Part shown: positions 27,767 through 37,322 of the stretch, piece after piece
Position numbering within the stretch: the first letter of the stretch is position 1
How the letters are laid out: every line of letters begins with the position of its first letter
Source: Neorhizobium populisoli
GTDB taxonomy: Bacteria; Pseudomonadota; Alphaproteobacteria; Rhizobiales; Rhizobiaceae
Reading direction: 5' to 3'
Length of the DNA stretch: 64,000 bases
Assembly (NCBI RefSeq): GCF_019430945.1
Contig: NZ_JAHYCB010000006.1
Span: 434,001-498,000 of the forward strand
Made by a program: the position numbers and the translations under genes
The notes under the pieces: generated by a model
What the model saw: the letters and a program-made list of their open reading frames with translations, nothing else
Told to the model about the DNA's origin: nothing
Databases searched by the model: none

Positions 27767-28736
27767 GTCTGGCCTTTCCGGCGAGAACGCCCAACAGGCC
27801 GCCGCGGGCAAAGAGAACGACGAGCAGCAGGATGAGGCCGAGGAAGAACTGCCAGCGTTCCGTCAGACCGCCCAGCGCATATTCGAAGGCGACGTAGAGC
27901 GCCGCGCCCGCCAGCGGGCCAAATAGCCGGCCGGTACCGCCGAGGATGATCAGCACGATCAGTTCGCCGGACATATGCCAGGAGAGCATGGACGGACTGA
28001 CGAAACGGTTGAGATCTGCAAACAGCGCGCCGGCAAGACCGGTAAGTGCCGCCGAGATGACGAATGCCGTGAGCCGGATGCGATATGGCTGGATGCCGAC
28101 GGTTGCGACGCGCACCTCATTCTGCCGTGCCGCCTGCAAGGCCGCGCCGAAGCGCGAGGCGCGGATGACGGCGAAAAGCGCGATGCCCAGCAGCAGGATG
28201 ACGTAGCAGATGAGAAAGTAGTTCAGCGGCACCATGGTCATGACGCCGGGGAACTGGTTGCGGACGAGGATCGACAGCCCGTCCTCGCCGCCATAGGCCG
28301 GCCAGGACACCGCGAAATAATAGACCATCTGCGCGAAAGCGAGCGTGATCATGATGAAGTAGACGCCCGAGGTGCGCAGGCTGATCGCGCCGATGACGAG
28401 CCCCACGAGACCAGCCATCGCGACAGCGACGATCCAGATGATCCACATCTGGTTGGTGCCGGAGAAGCCGAAAAACAGCGGATCGCCGGAAAAATTATGC
28501 GCCGCCAGAATACCGGCGGCATAACCGCCGATGCCGAAGAAGGCCGCATGGCCGAAGGAGACGAGACCACCGACGCCGAGCGCCAGGTTGAGGCCGGTGG
28601 CAGCCAGCGCCAGGATCGCCACTCGGGTGGCGAGGGTGATGTAGAACGGCTGGCCGAGCGCATTGGCGGCCAGCGGCACTGCTAGCAGGCCCAGAGCCAG
28701 GATGAGATTGACGAGGTTTTCGCGGGTCAACAGCAT
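27759..28736 (-). CDS. livM: Branched-chain-type ABC transporter permease, LivM
   Basis: Inner-membrane permease, 325 residues with about nine helices. Typical LivM stretches are LNLALGVGGLVSFGHAAFFG and LTAFVISAALTGLAGAL. The start at 28736 has GTGAGG upstream; the alternative ATG at 28751 would overlap livH by 8 bases. It pairs with LivH to form the channel. Confidence 0.94.
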   Translation of the reverse strand: MLLTRENLVNLILALGLLAVPLAANALGQPFYITLATRVAILALAATGLNLALGVGGLVSFGHAAFFGIGGYAAGILAAHNFSGDPLFFGFSGTNQMWIIWIVAVAMAGLVGLVIGAISLRTSGVYFIMITLAFAQMVYYFAVSWPAYGGEDGLSILVRNQFPGVMTMVPLNYFLICYVILLLGIALFAVIRASRFGAALQAARQNEVRVATVGIQPYRIRLTAFVISAALTGLAGALFADLNRFVSPSMLSWHMSGELIVLIILGGTGRLFGPLAGAALYVAFEYALGGLTERWQFFLGLILLLVVLFARGGLLGVLAGKARHG

Positions 28737-28743
28737 ATCGGCC

Positions 28744-29667
28744 TCACGCATGCGCCGGCGGGAAGAGACCGCGCGGTTTGACCGCGAGAATGACCGCCAT
28801 GACGATATAGATCAGCATCGAAGCGATCGCGCCGCCGATCATGCCGGCCTGAGCTGGCGGCACGAAGAGGAGCATCAGCTTCGGCAACAGGAAACGGCCC
28901 ATCGTGTCGGTGACGCCGACCAGTAGCGCGCCGAGCAGCGCCCCCTTGATCGAGCCGATGCCGCCGATGACGATGACCACGAAGGCCAGGATCAACACCG
29001 GTTCGCCCATGCCGACCTGAACGGACTGAATGGCGCCGACCATCGCACCTGCAAAGCCCGCCAGAGCGGCACCGAGCGCAAAGACGACGGTGTAGAGCGT
29101 GCGGATATCGACGCCAAGGGCACCAATCATCTCGCGGTCGCTCTCGCCGGCGCGGATGCGCATGCCGAGGCGTGTGCGCGAAATCAGCATGTAGAGACCG
29201 AAGGCGACGAGCGCGCCGGCGGCGATGATCGCCAGCCGATAAAGCGGATATTCCGTGCCACCTGGCAGCGCCACCGCGCCCTGCAGCAGCGGCGGGATAT
29301 CGAGATAAAGCGGGAACGAGCCGAACAGCCAGCGGGTGCCTTCGGAAAACATCAGGATCAGCGCGAAAGTGGCAAGCACCTGATCGAGATGGTCGCGGTC
29401 GTATAGCCTGCGTATGACGACAAGTTCGACGATCGCGCCGGCGGCGGCCGCGGCGATGAGGCTCGCGACCAGACCGATCCAGAACGAACCGGTCCAGGCC
29501 GCCACGGTGGCGCAGGCGAATGCGCCGACCATGTAGAGCGAGCCGTGAGCGAGGTTGATGAGGCCCATGACGCCGAAGATCAGCGTCAGCCCGGCAGCCA
29601 TGAGAAACAACATGACGCCGAGCTGGATGCCGTTCAGCAACTGCTCGAGAGCAAGTGCAATGGTCAC
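28744..29667 (-). CDS. livH: Branched-chain-type ABC transporter permease, LivH
   Basis: Inner-membrane permease, 307 residues, with eight or so helices. LTLIFGVMGLINLAHGSLYM near the N-terminus and ILAFVVIVIGGIGSIKGALL near 225 are LivH hallmarks. It follows the binding-protein gene by 9 bases. Confidence 0.95.
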   Translation of the reverse strand: MTIALALEQLLNGIQLGVMLFLMAAGLTLIFGVMGLINLAHGSLYMVGAFACATVAAWTGSFWIGLVASLIAAAAAGAIVELVVIRRLYDRDHLDQVLATFALILMFSEGTRWLFGSFPLYLDIPPLLQGAVALPGGTEYPLYRLAIIAAGALVAFGLYMLISRTRLGMRIRAGESDREMIGALGVDIRTLYTVVFALGAALAGFAGAMVGAIQSVQVGMGEPVLILAFVVIVIGGIGSIKGALLGALLVGVTDTMGRFLLPKLMLLFVPPAQAGMIGGAIASMLIYIVMAVILAVKPRGLFPPAHA

Positions 29668-29676
29668 GGTCAGACC

Positions 29677-30813
29677 TTAGAGCTTGCAGTCTTTGGCGTA
29701 GGCATCGCCGTGATCGGAGAAGATCTTCTCGACTGTCTTGTTGGTCAAGACGCCGTTGTTCTTCACCACTTCCGTCAGGTAGATGTCCTGGATCGGATGC
29801 TGGTTGGTGTTGAACTTGAAATTTCCGCGCGGCGACTTGATGTCGGCCTTCTTCAGCTCAGCACCGAATGCTGCTGCATCCTTGACGCTTGCCTTGGAAG
29901 CGGCCGCAGTGATGAGCTGGGCGGCATCATAGGCCTGCAGAGCATAGATCGACGGAAGGCGATTATATTCCTTCTGGAAGTCGGCGACGAATTTCTTCGA
30001 GGCGGCATTGTCGAAATCCGGAGCCCACTGGCCGGACGCCTTGGCGCCGAGAGCTGCGTCACCGATCGCCGGCAGTACGTCCTGGCTGAAGGAGAAGCCC
30101 GGGCCCATGACCGGGATCTTGACGCCCGACTGGGCGAACTGCTTCATGAAGGCGATGCCCATGCCACCCGGCAGGAAGACGAAGATGCCGTCGGCGCCGG
30201 ATGCGCGCATCTGGGCGATTTCGGCAGCGTAATCGGTCTGGCCGACCTGGGTATAGACTTCGGCAGCCAGATCACCCTTGTAGTAACGCTTGAAGCCGGT
30301 CAGCGAATCCTTGCCCGCCGGATAGTTCGGGGCGAGGATGAACATCTTCTTGTAGCCCTTGTTGGCGTACTGGCCCATGGCTTCGTGAAGATTGTCATTC
30401 TGGTAGGCGGCGTTGAAATAGAGCTTGTTGCAGGCGGCACCGGCAAGCTGCGCAGGAGCGGCGTTGGTCGAGACGTAGAACTTGCCCTGCGCCGTTGCGC
30501 TCGGGGCGACCGCCATCAGGAGATTCGACCAGACGATGCCGGTGAGGATGTCGACCTTGTCGGACTGGATCATCTTGTCGGCGATCTGCACGGCCAGTTC
30601 CGGCTTCTGCGCATCGTCTTCGGTGACGACGGTGATGTCCTTGTTGCCGGCATTCTTGATCGCCAGCATGAAGCCGTCGCGGGTATCGATACCGAGACCG
30701 GCGCCGCCGCCCGAAAGCGTGGTGATCATGCCGATCTTCAGCGGAGCTGCGAATGCGAGGCCGGAGGCGCTTAAGGTCAGCGCCAGCGTGGCAGCAGCAA
30801 GCATTTTCTTCAT
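29677..30813 (-). CDS. Periplasmic binding protein of the liv-type ABC importer
   Basis: Receptor of the Leu/Ile/Val-binding family, 378 residues. The start at 30813 gives the signal peptide MKKMLAAATLALTLSASGLA with cleavage near AFAAP and has GGGAG 8 bases upstream; the open frame extends further back to 30942 without support. The mature protein begins LKIGMITTLSGGGAGLG. Related receptors bind amino acids, amides or aromatic acids. The adjacent aryl-CoA ligase suggests an aromatic acid, but this is inference. Confidence 0.92.
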   Translation of the reverse strand: MKKMLAAATLALTLSASGLAFAAPLKIGMITTLSGGGAGLGIDTRDGFMLAIKNAGNKDITVVTEDDAQKPELAVQIADKMIQSDKVDILTGIVWSNLLMAVAPSATAQGKFYVSTNAAPAQLAGAACNKLYFNAAYQNDNLHEAMGQYANKGYKKMFILAPNYPAGKDSLTGFKRYYKGDLAAEVYTQVGQTDYAAEIAQMRASGADGIFVFLPGGMGIAFMKQFAQSGVKIPVMGPGFSFSQDVLPAIGDAALGAKASGQWAPDFDNAASKKFVADFQKEYNRLPSIYALQAYDAAQLITAAASKASVKDAAAFGAELKKADIKSPRGNFKFNTNQHPIQDIYLTEVVKNNGVLTNKTVEKIFSDHGDAYAKDCKL

Positions 30814-30913
30814 GTGACGAACTCCCGTTTGTTGTTGTGTTCCCATGACCTTCGGCGGCATTTTCCTCACCACCTTAGTCTTTTCTGTCTTCCACATTTG
30901 CGCGGAAACTTCC

Positions 30914-30934
30914 ACTCCGCTTGTGCCGCGGAGT
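30914..30934. other. Hairpin between ligase and liv binding-protein genes
   Basis: ACTCCGC at 30914-30920 pairs with GCGGAGT at 30928-30934 around a 7-base loop. It lies in the 141-base gap between the two minus-strand genes and may attenuate read-through from the ligase gene. No T-run follows. Confidence 0.3.
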
Positions 30935-30954
30935 TCATGCAATGTTAAGTATGA

Positions 30955-32580
30955 TTAAGCCGACAGTTTCTGTTTCAGACGGAAGCGCTGGATCTTGCCG
31001 GATTCGGTCTTCGGCAGCGCTTCGGCAAACACGATCGAGCGTGGATATTTGTAGGGCGCGATGACCGCCTTCACGTGATCCTGCAGCAGCTTCACCAGCA
31101 GCTCGCTAGCCTCGAAACCCTTGGCCAGCACCACATGCGCCTCGACGATCGTGCCGCGCGCGTCGTCGGAAGCGCCGATCACGGCGCATTCCAGGACGGC
31201 ATCGTGCTTCAGAAGGGCTGCTTCGACTTCTGGGCCGGCAATGTTGTAGCCGGCGGAGACGATCATGTCGTCGGAGCGGGCGGCGAAGTGGAAATAGCCG
31301 TCCTCGTCTTCGATAAAGCTGTCGCCCGTCACGTTCCAGCCGTTTTTCACGTAATCCTTCTGGCGATCGTCGGCGAGATAACGGCAGCCGATCGGACCCT
31401 TGACCGCCAGCCGGCCGATCGTGCCGGGCTTTACCGGGTTCATCTCTTCGTCGACGATGATCGCCTCGTAGCCGGTCAAGGGCTTGCCGGTGCAGGCGGC
31501 TTTGCTGTCGCCGAGACGATTGGAAATGAAGATATGCAGCATTTCGGTGGCGCCGATGCCGTCGAGGATCGGCTTGCCGGTTTTCTTTACCCATTCATCG
31601 AAGACCGGACCCGGCAGCGTCTCACCGGCGGAAACGGCAATGCGCAGCGAGGAAAGGTCGGCGCCGGCATCCATCGCGGCCAGCATGGCGCGGTAGGCGG
31701 TGGGCGCTGTGAAGCTGATCGTCGCCTTGTAGGTCTCGATGATCTCGATCATCTTCGGCGGCGTTGCCTGTTCGAGCAGCGTGGCGGCAGCACCAAAGCG
31801 CAGCGGGAAGACGGCGAGGCCGCCGAGGCCGAAGGTGAAGGCGAGCGGCGGCGAACCGACGAACACGTCGTCCGGCGTCACATCCAGCACTTCCCTGGCA
31901 TAGGCATCGGCGATGATCAGGATATCGCGATGGAAATGCATCGTCGCCTTAGGAATGCCGGTCGAGCCGGAGGTGAAACCGAGGAGTGCCACGTCATCGC
32001 GACCAGTCTTCACGGATTCGAAGCGCACTGGCTTGTTCAGTGCCGCGCGATCTAGCTCGGCGTCGTGATTGGCAGTGCCATCGAAGCCGATGACCTGTTT
32101 CAGGAACTGGCTCTCCTTGGCGCAGGCAATCAGGTCGTCCATCAGGCGCGTGTCGCAGAGCGCCATGGTGATTTCGGCCTTGTCGATGATCTTGGCAAGT
32201 TCGCCGGAACGCAGCATCGGCATGGTGTTGACGACAACCGCGCCGGCCTTTGTCGCCGCCAGCCAGCAAGCGACCATGGCCGGGTTGTTGGCAGAGCGGA
32301 TCAGCACGCGGTTGCCGGGCTTCAGGCCATAATCCTCGGTGAGTGCCCGGGCGATGCGGTTCGTCCAGTCGGCCAGTTCCTTGTAGGTGCGGCGGCGGCC
32401 ATTGCCGATCAGGGCGGTGTTATCGCCAAAACCCTTTTCGACCATGCGGTCGGTCAGCTCGACGGCCGCATTCATCCATTCCGGGTATTCGAAGCCCTCA
32501 AGCTTGATCTCCGGCCACTGATCGGCGGGCGGAAGATTGTCGCGGGCAAACGTATCCTGATGGCCTGACGGTCCCAGCAT
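30955..32580 (-). CDS. Aryl-CoA ligase, 2-aminobenzoate/benzoate-CoA ligase type
   Basis: Adenylate-forming enzyme, 541 residues, that should activate an aromatic acid with ATP and CoA. The P-loop-like TSGSTGIPK is at 203-211 and the C-terminal catalytic lysine at about 529 in PKTESGKIQR. The N-terminus (HQDTFARDNLPP) matches the benzoate/2-aminobenzoate-CoA ligase group as I know it. The start at 32580 is preferred because GGGA lies 8 bases upstream; 32586 is an alternative two codons earlier. It is divergent from an arylformamidase-like gene and upstream of a liv-type importer, which fits anthranilate-type catabolism. Confidence 0.85.
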   Translation of the reverse strand: MLGPSGHQDTFARDNLPPADQWPEIKLEGFEYPEWMNAAVELTDRMVEKGFGDNTALIGNGRRRTYKELADWTNRIARALTEDYGLKPGNRVLIRSANNPAMVACWLAATKAGAVVVNTMPMLRSGELAKIIDKAEITMALCDTRLMDDLIACAKESQFLKQVIGFDGTANHDAELDRAALNKPVRFESVKTGRDDVALLGFTSGSTGIPKATMHFHRDILIIADAYAREVLDVTPDDVFVGSPPLAFTFGLGGLAVFPLRFGAAATLLEQATPPKMIEIIETYKATISFTAPTAYRAMLAAMDAGADLSSLRIAVSAGETLPGPVFDEWVKKTGKPILDGIGATEMLHIFISNRLGDSKAACTGKPLTGYEAIIVDEEMNPVKPGTIGRLAVKGPIGCRYLADDRQKDYVKNGWNVTGDSFIEDEDGYFHFAARSDDMIVSAGYNIAGPEVEAALLKHDAVLECAVIGASDDARGTIVEAHVVLAKGFEASELLVKLLQDHVKAVIAPYKYPRSIVFAEALPKTESGKIQRFRLKQKLSA

Positions 32581-32785
32581 ATCCATGTTCCCAATTATTT
32601 TTATCGATGCGGCTTTTTGCCTTTCATCCAGAAAAGCACTGCTTCCCGTTCGTGGCAAGAGAGAAATTTTAAGTTTGTAATAATTTTCTCGGCCGGCTAT
32701 TTTCGGAGCGAGGACGACTTCCCCGCAGTCATGCGCGGTGCCAGTATGCGCGCGAAATCGAGCACGCATCGAGGGAGAACAGAGA

Positions 32786-33610
32786 ATGCGCCACCGGATC
32801 ACTGATTGGGACAATGCCTATGCCAACGGCATCAACATTCCCCAGGGCGACCGCTGGCCGGCTGCCTGGGTGGAGCCGGCGCAGCAATATCGCGAGACGC
32901 TGGCCGCAGTAGACCGTGCGAAACTCGGTCTTGTTTATGGCGAGAAACCGCGCAACCGCTTCGACCTTTTCCTGCCTGAAGGGGCGCCGAAGGGCCTCGT
33001 CGTCTTCGTACATGGCGGTTTCTGGATCGGGCTCGATAACAGCTATTGGTCGCATTACGCCCGCGGCGCCGTGGAGCGCGGTTATGCGGTTGCAATGCCG
33101 ATGTACACGCTGGCGCCGGAAAACCGTATCGCTGAGATTACGACCGAGATCGGCAGGGCTATCGAAGCCGCCGCGAAGGAAATCGTGGGGCCGATCCGGC
33201 TGATCGGGCACTCCGCCGGCGGGCATTTGGTGACGCGGATGATTTCCGCCACCTCGCCATTGCCGGATGCAGTTCGCAGCCGTATCGCCAACGTCGTTTC
33301 GCTGTCCGGCGTGCATGACCTGCGGCCGCTTCTCACCACGAAAATGAACGACAAACAGCGGATTGACCGGGACGAGGCCTATCGCGAAAGTCCTGCCCTT
33401 TTGGAGCCGATGTCGGGCGCGCGGGTGACTTGCTGGGTGGGTGCCGGTGAGCGTTCCGAGTTCATCCGCCAGAACGCGCTGCTCGCCAGCATTTGGAAGG
33501 GTTTGGGTGCCGAGACGGATTGCGTCGAAGAGCCGGACCGGCATCATTTCAACGTGCTCGGCGGCATGGAAGACGCGGCCCATCCTATGATGGATGCGCT
33601 GTTTTACTGA
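32786..33610 (+). CDS. Alpha/beta hydrolase, arylformamidase-like
   Basis: Hydrolase, 274 residues, with HGGFW at 76-80 and the nucleophile elbow GHSAGG at 141-146 (S143). The catalytic histidine is probably in DRHHFN near the C-terminus. HGG(Y/F)W is characteristic of kynurenine formamidase (AFMID-type) and related carbamate or ester hydrolases. The start at 32786 follows GAGGGAG. Next to an anthranilate-type CoA ligase, it could supply kynurenine for anthranilate formation, though kynureninase is absent here. Other amide substrates are possible. Confidence 0.78.
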   Translation: MRHRITDWDNAYANGINIPQGDRWPAAWVEPAQQYRETLAAVDRAKLGLVYGEKPRNRFDLFLPEGAPKGLVVFVHGGFWIGLDNSYWSHYARGAVERGYAVAMPMYTLAPENRIAEITTEIGRAIEAAAKEIVGPIRLIGHSAGGHLVTRMISATSPLPDAVRSRIANVVSLSGVHDLRPLLTTKMNDKQRIDRDEAYRESPALLEPMSGARVTCWVGAGERSEFIRQNALLASIWKGLGAETDCVEEPDRHHFNVLGGMEDAAHPMMDALFY

Positions 33611-33617
33611 TGCAGGA

Positions 33618-34139
33618 TCAGAGAGAGGCCGCAGCTCTCGCAGCCTGATCGTAGTGGCCGGAAAGCGCGCGCAGGCGGGCGGCCACTTCCGACAAGCTGT
33701 CAGCCGACACTTCCGTCGCCAGAACCGATTTGACCAGCAGGCTTTCGCGCATCGCCTTGTAGCGGGCGCAGGCATCGGCGCCGGCTTCGGTGGTCATCAC
33801 CAGCTTTTCCTTGCCGCGTCGGCCGGATTTGATGAGCTTCAGGCGCTCCAGCTTCTTGAGCGCGTAGGTGACGACATGCGTGTCCTCGATATTGAGGACG
33901 AGCGCGATATCGGCCAGCGTCTTCGGCTTGTTGCGGCTGTTGATGTTGTGCAGCACGAGGATGTCGATCGCCGACAGGTCCGGTACGCCGGCGGCCGCCA
34001 TGCAGCGCACCATCCAGCGGCTGAAGGCGTGGTTCAGCATGATCATGCCGAATTCGATTTCCGACAGGGCCGGCAACGCGCCGCTTGCCAGATGGCCGGA
34101 GGACACGATCGGACCCAGTTCGTTCATTTCCGATGACAT
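33618..34139 (-). CDS. MarR-family winged-helix regulator of the TRAP operon
   Basis: Regulator, 173 residues. The MarR core covers about 35-140, with DIALVLNIEDTHVVTYALKK as recognition helix region and a GRRGKEKLVMTT wing. It is the last gene of the minus-strand unit dctQ-dctM-dctP-marR, 56 bases after dctP. It may control this operon and the divergent hydantoinase gene through the palindrome at 37272-37286. Confidence 0.88.
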   Translation of the reverse strand: MSSEMNELGPIVSSGHLASGALPALSEIEFGMIMLNHAFSRWMVRCMAAAGVPDLSAIDILVLHNINSRNKPKTLADIALVLNIEDTHVVTYALKKLERLKLIKSGRRGKEKLVMTTEAGADACARYKAMRESLLVKSVLATEVSADSLSEVAARLRALSGHYDQAARAAASL

Positions 34140-34195
34140 GATTTTTCCTCCCGAAACGAGTGCGCCGCGACATTTCAGTCGCGGCGCCTCTCAAA

Positions 34196-35185
34196 TCACA
34201 TCTTCTTATAGGCGTCCAGAATGGCGGCACCATCGGCACCGGCCTTTTTCGACCAGTCTTCCGTCAGCTTGGCGCCTACGTCAGAGAGACCCTTCTTCAG
34301 ATCGGCGCTCGGTTCGAGAACCTTCATGCCGTTCTTCTTGAGCGTATCCATATAGGCTTCCGTCTTTTCGACGCCGAGTGACCAGCCGCGGGTTTCGGCA
34401 GCGGCGGCGGCATCCGAGACAGCCTTCTGGGCGGCCGGATCGAGCGCTGCAAACACGGCCTTGTTGACGAAGACAACATTCTTCGGGATCCAGGCCTGAG
34501 TGTCGTAATAATGGGTCAGCGATTCCCAGATCTTCGAATCGACGCCGGTGGCGCTGGAGGTCATCAGGCCGTCGACGACGCCGGTGGCGAGCGCCTGCGG
34601 CAGTTCCGCCGCCTGAACGGTGACAGGCTGGGCGCTGACGAGTTCGGCGATACGCGAGGTGCCGACGTTATAGGCGCGCCACTTCAGGCCCTTCAGGTCT
34701 GCGACGCTGTTGACGTCCTTCTTGGTGAAAATGCCCTGCGGCGGCCACGGGGTGGCGTAGAGGAGCTTGAGGCCCTGCGCGTCGAGCGCCTTTTCGATGG
34801 CCGGCTTGGAAGCCGTATAAAGCTTCTTCGACTGTTCGAAGCTGGTTGCCAGGAACGGCACGACGTCGATGCCGAAGACCGGATTTTCGTTTTCGTGCAG
34901 CGAGATCAGTACTTCGCCGGCCTGCGCCTGGCCGGTCTGGACGGCGCGCTTGATATCCGGCGCCTTGAACAGCGAGGCGTTCGGATGGACGGTGATCTTC
35001 AGCTTGCCGCCTGAAGCCGTTTCGGCCTCCTTGGCGAACTGCATCAGGTTTTCGACATGGTAGTTTGCCGGCGGATAGGCGGACGGCAGGACCCAGGCGG
35101 TCTGGGCAAGAGCGGCACCCGAGGCAGCGAGAAGAGTAGCACCGGCAACGCCGGCCCGGATGAAAGTCGAGATTATCTTCCTCAT
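34196..35185 (-). CDS. TRAP transporter periplasmic binding protein (DctP family)
   Basis: Secreted receptor, 329 residues. The signal peptide covers about residues 1-27 (IISTFIRAGVAGATLLAAS, cleavage near ALAQ). The conserved TRAP arginine region reads LKGLKWRAYN. It delivers a carboxylate-like ligand to DctQM. The divergent hydantoinase/oxoprolinase suggests a cyclic amide or 5-oxoproline as ligand, but this is only contextual. Confidence 0.93.
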   Translation of the reverse strand: MRKIISTFIRAGVAGATLLAASGAALAQTAWVLPSAYPPANYHVENLMQFAKEAETASGGKLKITVHPNASLFKAPDIKRAVQTGQAQAGEVLISLHENENPVFGIDVVPFLATSFEQSKKLYTASKPAIEKALDAQGLKLLYATPWPPQGIFTKKDVNSVADLKGLKWRAYNVGTSRIAELVSAQPVTVQAAELPQALATGVVDGLMTSSATGVDSKIWESLTHYYDTQAWIPKNVVFVNKAVFAALDPAAQKAVSDAAAAAETRGWSLGVEKTEAYMDTLKKNGMKVLEPSADLKKGLSDVGAKLTEDWSKKAGADGAAILDAYKKM

Positions 35186-35211
35186 TATCAGTTCCCTTTT
35201 CTTGTCTTCGA

Positions 35212-36525
35212 TTAACCCGGGAATGCCATTTTCGGCAGGACCATCACGATTTCCGGGAAGACCGTGATGATGGCGACGGTCGCCACGAGCAGGAAGAAGA
35301 ACGGCAGCGAAGCCTTTGCGACGGTCAGGCTGTCGCGGCCGCTCATCGTCTGCAGGACGAAGAGGTTGAAGCCGACCGGCGGAGATACCTCCGCCATCTC
35401 AACGATCAGCACCAAAAAGATGCCGAACCAGACGAGGTCGAAACCGGCCTGCTGGATCATTGGCAGGACGACAACGGTGGTCAGCACGATCATCGAGAGG
35501 CCATCGAGCGCGGCGCCGAGCAGGATATACATGACCGTCAGCACGGCGATCAGCGCGAAGGGGCTGAGGTTGAAGCTGTCGACCCAGGCGGCCAGCGCAT
35601 TCGGGATGCCGGTATAGCCCATGGCGATCGACATGAAGCCTGCCCCTGTCAGAATCAGCATGATCATGCAGGTGAGCCTCGTGGCGCCCATGACGCTGTC
35701 CCAGAAGGATTTCCAGGTGAGCGTGCGAGACCATGCGGCGATGGCGAGAGAGCCGAGCACGCCCCAGGCGGCGCATTCCGTCGCGGTCGCCCAGCCAAGG
35801 ATCAGTGTCGCGAAGACGAGGATGATCAACAGCGAGACCGGGATGAGGTTTGCCGATTCCTTCAGCTTTTCCTTGAAGCTCATCTTCGGCGGGGCCGGCG
35901 GCTGCTTGTCGGGGTTCAGCAGCGACCAGACGATGATGTAACCGGAATAAAGCACCATCACGATCAGGCTCGGCAGGAAACCGGCAAGGAAGATCTGGAT
36001 GATCGAGACATTCGCCGCCACCGCATAAACGACCATGGTGATCGACGGCGGAATCAGAATGCCGAGCGTGCCCGCGCCGGCCAGCGAGCCGAGGCTGACC
36101 ATTTCGTCATAACCGCGCTTCTTCAGCTCCGGCAGGGCGATCTTGGCGATCATTGCCGTGGTGGCGGCGGATGAGCCCGAGATGGAGCCGAACAGGCCGC
36201 AACCGAGCACGTTGACATGCATGAGCCGGCCCGGCAGCCAGCCGAGCCAGGGCGACAGGCCACGGAACATCTCTTCCGAAAGCTTCGTACGGAAGAGGAT
36301 TTCCCCCATCCAGACGAAGAGCGGCAGGGCCGCGAGCGACCAGGACGCGCCATTGCTCCAGGAATTCGTCGCGAGCACGGCGCCGATCGGGATGCCCGGC
36401 ACGAAGAGCATGGCGATAAAGCCGCATATCAGGAGCGAGATGCCGATCCAGACGCCCCCGGCCAGCAAAGCAAGCAAGGCGACGAGAACGACGCCCGCGA
36501 TTTCAACAAGTTCGATCGTTCCCAT
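35212..36525 (-). CDS. TRAP transporter large permease (DctM family)
   Basis: Large membrane subunit, 437 residues, with about twelve helices. Typical stretches are GCGLFGSISGSSAATTAMI near 110-128 and PPSITMVVYAVA. It performs sodium-coupled uptake with DctQ. Four bases separate it from dctQ. Confidence 0.95.
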   Translation of the reverse strand: MGTIELVEIAGVVLVALLALLAGGVWIGISLLICGFIAMLFVPGIPIGAVLATNSWSNGASWSLAALPLFVWMGEILFRTKLSEEMFRGLSPWLGWLPGRLMHVNVLGCGLFGSISGSSAATTAMIAKIALPELKKRGYDEMVSLGSLAGAGTLGILIPPSITMVVYAVAANVSIIQIFLAGFLPSLIVMVLYSGYIIVWSLLNPDKQPPAPPKMSFKEKLKESANLIPVSLLIILVFATLILGWATATECAAWGVLGSLAIAAWSRTLTWKSFWDSVMGATRLTCMIMLILTGAGFMSIAMGYTGIPNALAAWVDSFNLSPFALIAVLTVMYILLGAALDGLSMIVLTTVVVLPMIQQAGFDLVWFGIFLVLIVEMAEVSPPVGFNLFVLQTMSGRDSLTVAKASLPFFFLLVATVAIITVFPEIVMVLPKMAFPG

Positions 36526-36528
36526 GCA

Positions 36529-37113
36529 TCAGGCCCCGCTCTGGATGGCGCGTTCGATGACTTCCTCGGCGGTTTCCGGCTCCGGCTTTTCGTAGCGCGG
36601 CGATCCGCCAAAGATGACGTGCAGGAGCTCGTCGACGAAAGCGATCGCCAGAACGATCAGGCCGCCGCAGAAGCCGAGCTGCGGAATCCAGAGCGGCACG
36701 GCGATGACGCCCTGAGAGAGGTCGTTGAACTGGTAGGAGGTCTTCGTCATGTCGAAGGCGAACCAGGCGAAATAGACGAGCGCGACCGTGCCGATGGTCA
36801 GTGCGACCACTTCAATCACCCGCCGGGCAGGTCCCTTGATGCGCTCGACAAGCAGGCCGACACGGATCATTTCGCCGGAACGGAATGTGTGGGCGAGGCC
36901 CAGGAAAGCACTGGCGGCCATGCACCAGGAGGCGAAATCGTCGCCGGCCGGAACGTCGATATCGAGCGGACGTCCGGCGGACAGCGCCATCATCAGCAGA
37001 AAGATGGCAATGAGAAACAGTCCGGCCATCCAGCCGGAGACGAGATAAAGCCCGTCGAGCGCACGACGGAGCCAATCGGGGAAGATGCTGTGACGGGTTT
37101 CAACGGTGGACAT
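36529..37113 (-). CDS. TRAP transporter small permease (DctQ family)
   Basis: Small membrane subunit, 194 residues, with four helices (near 24-45, 62-75, 95-117, 140-162), and the WCMAASAFLGLAHTFRSGEMIR motif region split across helices as in DctQ. It is the first gene of the minus-strand TRAP operon. Confidence 0.9.
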   Translation of the reverse strand: MSTVETRHSIFPDWLRRALDGLYLVSGWMAGLFLIAIFLLMMALSAGRPLDIDVPAGDDFASWCMAASAFLGLAHTFRSGEMIRVGLLVERIKGPARRVIEVVALTIGTVALVYFAWFAFDMTKTSYQFNDLSQGVIAVPLWIPQLGFCGGLIVLAIAFVDELLHVIFGGSPRYEKPEPETAEEVIERAIQSGA

Positions 37114-37271
37114 GGGTTGTCCTCCGCTGGCAAAGGCGGCAATAAGACATGGTCGGCTCCCCTCGGTTGCCGGTTGCGCGGGTAGACGCTCTTCGGCGTC
37201 CTTTTTCCCGCTGTGCGAGCATGATGCTTAACAGTCATTTTCCTGTCAACTAAATCATTGACGTTTTATCG

Positions 37272-37286
37272 ACGAAATGTTTTCGT
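37272..37286. promoter_or_regulatory. Candidate MarR operator between TRAP operon and hydantoinase gene
   Basis: ACGAAA and TTTCGT form perfect 6-base inverted arms around TGT. A second small palindrome, ATTGCAAT, follows at 37288-37295. Both lie in the 209-base divergent promoter region 37114-37322 close to the hydantoinase start, a usual place for a repressor site. Confidence 0.42.
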
Positions 37287-37322
37287 TATTGCAATTGATG
37301 CATTCGAAAGCAGGGGCGGGAT

